From: Antrihabitans cavernicola
GTDB lineage: Bacteria; Actinomycetota; Actinomycetes; Mycobacteriales; Mycobacteriaceae
Reading direction: 5' to 3'
DNA length: 40,688 nucleotides
NCBI RefSeq assembly: GCF_008297975.1
Contig: NZ_VLNY01000027.1
Location: 1 to 40,688 of the forward strand
How positions within the stretch are numbered: the stretch's first letter is position 1; every line of letters starts with the position of its first letter. The notes beneath the pieces are model-generated. The model did not search any database. It was not told the DNA's origin and was given only the letters and a program-made list of their open reading frames with translations. The position numbers were made by a program, and so were the translations under genes. This document shows, in pieces, positions 37,914 through 40,688 of the stretch.

Positions 37914-39248
37914 ATGATTGCCATCACCTCGTCGGTGGAAGAATCCATCGGGGCACCGACCGCCGGGACCTCGTCGTCCCGGCGGCGGCTCTACCCCTGG
38001 ATCGTCTTCGGCCTCGCATTCGCATTGTTGTTGTCGGACTACATGTCTCGACAAGTGCTCAGCGCCGTGTTCCCGTTCCTCAAGGCCGACTGGTCGTTGA
38101 CCGACTCGCAACTCGCGTCGCTCACCTCCGTCGTCGCACTGATGGTCGGGTTGCTCACCCTGCCGATTTCGATCCTGGCCGACAGGTGGGGGCGGGTGCG
38201 CAGCCTGGTCCTGATGGCCGTCCTCTGGAGCGTCGCCACCCTGGCGTGCGCCCTCGCAGGCGGGTACGAGCACATGCTCATCGCCCGTTTCATGGTCGGC
38301 GTCGGCGAAGCTGCGTACGGCAGCGTCGGAATTGCGCTGGTGCTCAGCGTCTTTGCGCCTCAAGTGCACGCCGCACTGGCAGGCGCCTTCATGGCGGGCG
38401 GGTCGTTCGGCTCGGTGGTCGGTGTGAGCTTGGGCGGCGTGATCGCCACCCAACTCGGCTGGCGCTGGTCGTTCGCGGCGATGGCGGTGCTCGGCCTGTT
38501 GCTGGCAGCGGCGTTCAAGGTGCTGATCACCGAACGCCGTCTTGCGAAGTACCAGGTGCGACGACCCGACGGCGGCGTGGTGGTCCGACGGGCACCGTTC
38601 TCCAGCCTGTTCACGAATCCGGCGGTGATGTGCGCCTACGTCGGCGGCGGCCTGCAGATGTTCATGGCGGCAGTGATGCTCGCGTGGCTGCCGAGCTTCT
38701 TCAATCGCACCTACGATTACCCACCAGCCCGCGCCGCGGTGGTCGCATCCGTGTTTGTTCTGCTGATCGCCACGGGAATGATCGGATGCGGCTACATCGC
38801 AGATCGGCTGAGCCGTAACGACATCACCGGAAAATGGACTGTCGGAATCGGTTACTGCGCAATCGGGTTCGTCTGCCTCATGGCGGCGTTCCGACTCGAC
38901 ACCGGAGCGGGTCAGTTGGCGCTGCTCGCCATCGGAGCGTTCTTCTCCGCAGGGTCCTCCGGCACTACCGCAGCGATGGTCGCGGGGCTGACCCACCAGT
39001 CGGTGCAGGCCTCCGGGATGGGCACTCTGACGCTGGCCAACAATCTGCTCGGTCTGGCACTGGGCCCGATGGTCGTGGGCATTCTCGCGGACCATCTCGG
39101 CCTGCTCGGCGCACTGCAGTGGGCACCGCTCGCGTACCTGCCCGCCGCTGCGGCGATGCTGCTCGGCAAGCGCCTGCATCCGCGCGGGCTGGCAAAGCTT
39201 CAGACCTTGGACGCCGCAACAACTATCAAATCCGACGAGGAATCATGA
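37914..39248 (+). CDS. MFS transporter
   Basis: A 444-residue major facilitator with 12 predicted membrane segments and the MFS loop motif ADRWGRVRSL between segments 2 and 3. The segment MSRQVLSAVFPFLKADWSLT is typical of the organic-acid/anion-type MFS carriers near dioxygenase operons. It probably imports the pathway substrate. It overlaps the hydrolase gene by ATGA. Confidence 0.94.
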   Translation: MIAITSSVEESIGAPTAGTSSSRRRLYPWIVFGLAFALLLSDYMSRQVLSAVFPFLKADWSLTDSQLASLTSVVALMVGLLTLPISILADRWGRVRSLVLMAVLWSVATLACALAGGYEHMLIARFMVGVGEAAYGSVGIALVLSVFAPQVHAALAGAFMAGGSFGSVVGVSLGGVIATQLGWRWSFAAMAVLGLLLAAAFKVLITERRLAKYQVRRPDGGVVVRRAPFSSLFTNPAVMCAYVGGGLQMFMAAVMLAWLPSFFNRTYDYPPARAAVVASVFVLLIATGMIGCGYIADRLSRNDITGKWTVGIGYCAIGFVCLMAAFRLDTGAGQLALLAIGAFFSAGSSGTTAAMVAGLTHQSVQASGMGTLTLANNLLGLALGPMVVGILADHLGLLGALQWAPLAYLPAAAAMLLGKRLHPRGLAKLQTLDAATTIKSDEES

Positions 39249-39826
39249 ACGACTCGAAGGTCACCGTGGTGATCGTGCCCGGCCTACGCGACCACGTCGC
39301 CGACCATTGGCAGACCCACCTTGCCGACCAGCTCGAACACACCGTTACCGTCCCGCCCCTCGAACACGACAAGCTCAGCCGCGCCGCACGGGTAGCAGCA
39401 CTCGACGAGGTGGTGAACTCGATAGACGGCCCGATCGTGCTGGTGGCGCACAGCGCAGGTGTCATCACCACAGTGCACTGGGCGCAGCAGTCGACCCGAC
39501 CGATAGTGGGCGCGCTGTTGGCGACGCCTGCCGACCTGGAACAGCCCCTGCCGCATGGGTATCCGACCGCCGATCAACTCGACGACGCAGGCTGGACTCC
39601 TATTCCGCGGCGACGTCTCCCCTTTCCCAGCATCGTCGCTGCCAGCAGCAACGATCCGCTCGGAAGCTCGCGGCGGATTGCGGGTATGGCCGAAGCCTGG
39701 GGCAGCCGCCTGGTTTCGCTCGGTCCGGTCGGGCACCTGAATCCTGCTGCAGGATATGGCCGTTGGCCGCAGGCCAAGGATCTGGTGCAGGATCTGATCG
39801 CTGCTCGCGAGCAGGTTGCGCTGTGA
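39245..39826 (+). CDS. RBBP9/YdeN-type serine hydrolase
   Basis: A 193-residue small alpha/beta hydrolase: VVIVPGLRDHVADHWQTHL at the N-terminus, nucleophile in VAHSAG, acid in SSNDPL, and base in GHLNPAAGYG. This matches the RBBP9/YdeN serine hydrolase family, whose natural substrates are mostly unknown. In the operon it may open an ester, lactone or thioester. Its stop overlaps the next start (GTGA). Confidence 0.92.
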   Translation: MNDSKVTVVIVPGLRDHVADHWQTHLADQLEHTVTVPPLEHDKLSRAARVAALDEVVNSIDGPIVLVAHSAGVITTVHWAQQSTRPIVGALLATPADLEQPLPHGYPTADQLDDAGWTPIPRRRLPFPSIVAASSNDPLGSSRRIAGMAEAWGSRLVSLGPVGHLNPAAGYGRWPQAKDLVQDLIAAREQVAL

Positions 39827-40629
39827 CCCGAACGTTCGCAACCGCCGCCGATGCTGTTGCCGATATCTCGGACGGCGCTTCGGTGGCAGTGGGTGGCTTC
39901 GGATTGTGCGGCATCCCTGACGTGCTGATCGCCGCCATCGCCGCGGGTACCGCCTGCGACTTGCAGGTGGTCTCCAACAACTGCGGCACCGATGGCTACG
40001 GCCTCGGGCTGCTGTTGGCGCAGAAGCGGATCCGGCGGGTCGTCGCATCGTACGTCGGTGAGAACGCCGAGTTCGCGCGCCAATACCTTTCCGGAGAACT
40101 GGAGGTGGAGCTGACACCACAGGGCACCCTTGCCGAGAAGCTTCGCGCGGGCGGCGTCGGGGTGCCCGCTTTCTTCACGCCCGCCGGAGTCGGCACCCCG
40201 ATCGCCGAGGGCGGACTCCCCTGGCGCTATCGCCCCGACGGATCGGTGGCGCTGGCCTCGCCACCGAAAGAGATCCGCGAGTACGGCGGGCGGCGCCACG
40301 TGCTCGAGGAATCGATCACGACCGACTACGCCCTGGTCCACGCTCTCGTCGGCGACACCGCCGGCAATCTCGTATTCGACAAAGCAGCACGGAATTTCAA
40401 CCCGCTTGCTGCCATGGCGGGTCGGATCTGCATCGCCCAGGTGGAGAAGCTCGTACCGATCGGCGAACTCGACCCGGGACAGGTCCATCTGCCAGGCGTG
40501 TTCGTCGATCGCATCGTGCACACCGGCGTGCAGGACAAGCAGATCGAAAAGCGCACCGTCACAGCACGAAAGACATCTCACGAAGCTAAATGTCAAGCCG
40601 CGAGCTCGGAAGGAGGTGGAAACGCCTGA
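39823..40629 (+). CDS. 3-keto-acid CoA-transferase, subunit A
   Basis: A 268-residue class I CoA-transferase alpha subunit: VAVGGFGLCGIPDVLIAAI, NNCGTDGYGLGLLL, FFTPAGVGTPIAEGG and VFDKAARNFNPLAAMAGR. Such enzymes move CoA from succinyl-CoA to acetoacetate or a related keto acid, which would use the acetoacetate released by the BKACE enzyme. About 20 unusual residues follow the normal family end (KRTVTA), carrying a strong GGAGG site for the next gene. The A subunit needs a B subunit to work; see the next entry. Confidence 0.94.
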   Translation: MTRTFATAADAVADISDGASVAVGGFGLCGIPDVLIAAIAAGTACDLQVVSNNCGTDGYGLGLLLAQKRIRRVVASYVGENAEFARQYLSGELEVELTPQGTLAEKLRAGGVGVPAFFTPAGVGTPIAEGGLPWRYRPDGSVALASPPKEIREYGGRRHVLEESITTDYALVHALVGDTAGNLVFDKAARNFNPLAAMAGRICIAQVEKLVPIGELDPGQVHLPGVFVDRIVHTGVQDKQIEKRTVTARKTSHEAKCQAASSEGGGNA

Positions 40630-40688
40630 TGTTCGTCGTAGAGCCGGCCGGTTTGCAGGCAGTGGTGCAGCTGGCCGAGGAACTTGTT
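40629..40688 (+). CDS. Start of an unidentified gene (cut by window edge)
   Basis: An ATG overlapping the previous stop (TGATG) and preceded by GGAGG opens a frame that begins MFVVEPAGLQAVVQL and is still open after 20 codons. A CoA-transferase B subunit is expected here, but those usually start with a MxWTRDEMA-like segment, which is absent. It may be a different pathway gene, or a B subunit with another start; 60 bases are too few to tell. Confidence 0.5.
   Translation, partial: MFVVEPAGLQAVVQLAEELV

Noticed and set aside
36810-39179. A 789-codon minus-strand frame opposite the BKACE and MFS genes
   Set aside because: Both opposite-strand genes have clear family motifs; this frame has biased low-complexity composition (His, Gln, Arg, Asp) typical of a shadow.
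1-40688. CRISPR arrays, insertion sequences, prophage genes, tRNA or rRNA genes
   Set aside because: No regularly spaced direct repeats, transposase or integrase frames, or tRNA-like folds were recognised on either strand.

Overview
The window is high-GC DNA, densely coded on both strands, with many ATGA/TGATG/GTGA gene overlaps and frequent GTG starts. Gene content (giant NRPS, ECF41 sigma factor with a SnoaL-like tail, TetR/MarR/AraC regulators, PhoD-like phosphatase, a KstR-like operator) points to a mycolic-acid-group actinobacterium, most likely Rhodococcus or Nocardia-like. That placement is inferred from gene style, not from a marker gene.

Region 1 (1-14565, minus strand): one uninterrupted reading frame of 4855 codons, still open at the window edge, encoding a modular nonribosomal peptide synthetase. 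The order is A-T / C-A-T / C-A-T-E / C-A-T / C-A(cut). Module 3 carries an epimerase and is followed by a C domain of the type expected after a D-residue. No MbtH, thioesterase, export or tailoring gene is visible, so the product cannot be named.

Region 2 (14791-21425): an RtcB RNA ligase gene preceded by an Arg-rich 28-codon ORF and a strong intrinsic terminator (a candidate attenuator); a MarR regulator and a membrane protein, divergent from an FAD monooxygenase; a trypsin-like protease without a signal peptide plus a small disordered protein; and an SDR-TetR pair with a perfect 17-bp operator.

Region 3 (21446-26621): an ECF41 sigma factor translationally coupled to an FAD oxidoreductase and preceded by what looks like its own target promoter. 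Convergent to it are a pirin, an SsuD-like flavin monooxygenase and an NAD(P)-dependent dehydrogenase, the last with a KstR-like box just upstream of its start.

Region 4 (26864-33721): a complete OpuB/OpuC-type ABC importer (permease-ATPase-permease-lipoprotein), a sulfotransferase 4 nt behind it, a PhoD-like Tat phosphatase whose signal sequence and catalytic domain lie in different frames, and a small secreted protein of unknown function.

Region 5 (33750-40688): an AraC-type regulator divergent from a tight operon of quinone-oxidoreductase-like enzyme, TauD-type dioxygenase, BKACE (beta-keto acid cleavage) enzyme, MFS transporter, small serine hydrolase and the A subunit of a 3-keto-acid CoA-transferase. 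The logic is uptake, oxidation to a beta-keto acid, cleavage with acetyl-CoA to acetoacetate plus a new acyl-CoA, and activation of acetoacetate. The starting substrate is unknown. This is the best candidate here for an undescribed catabolic pathway.
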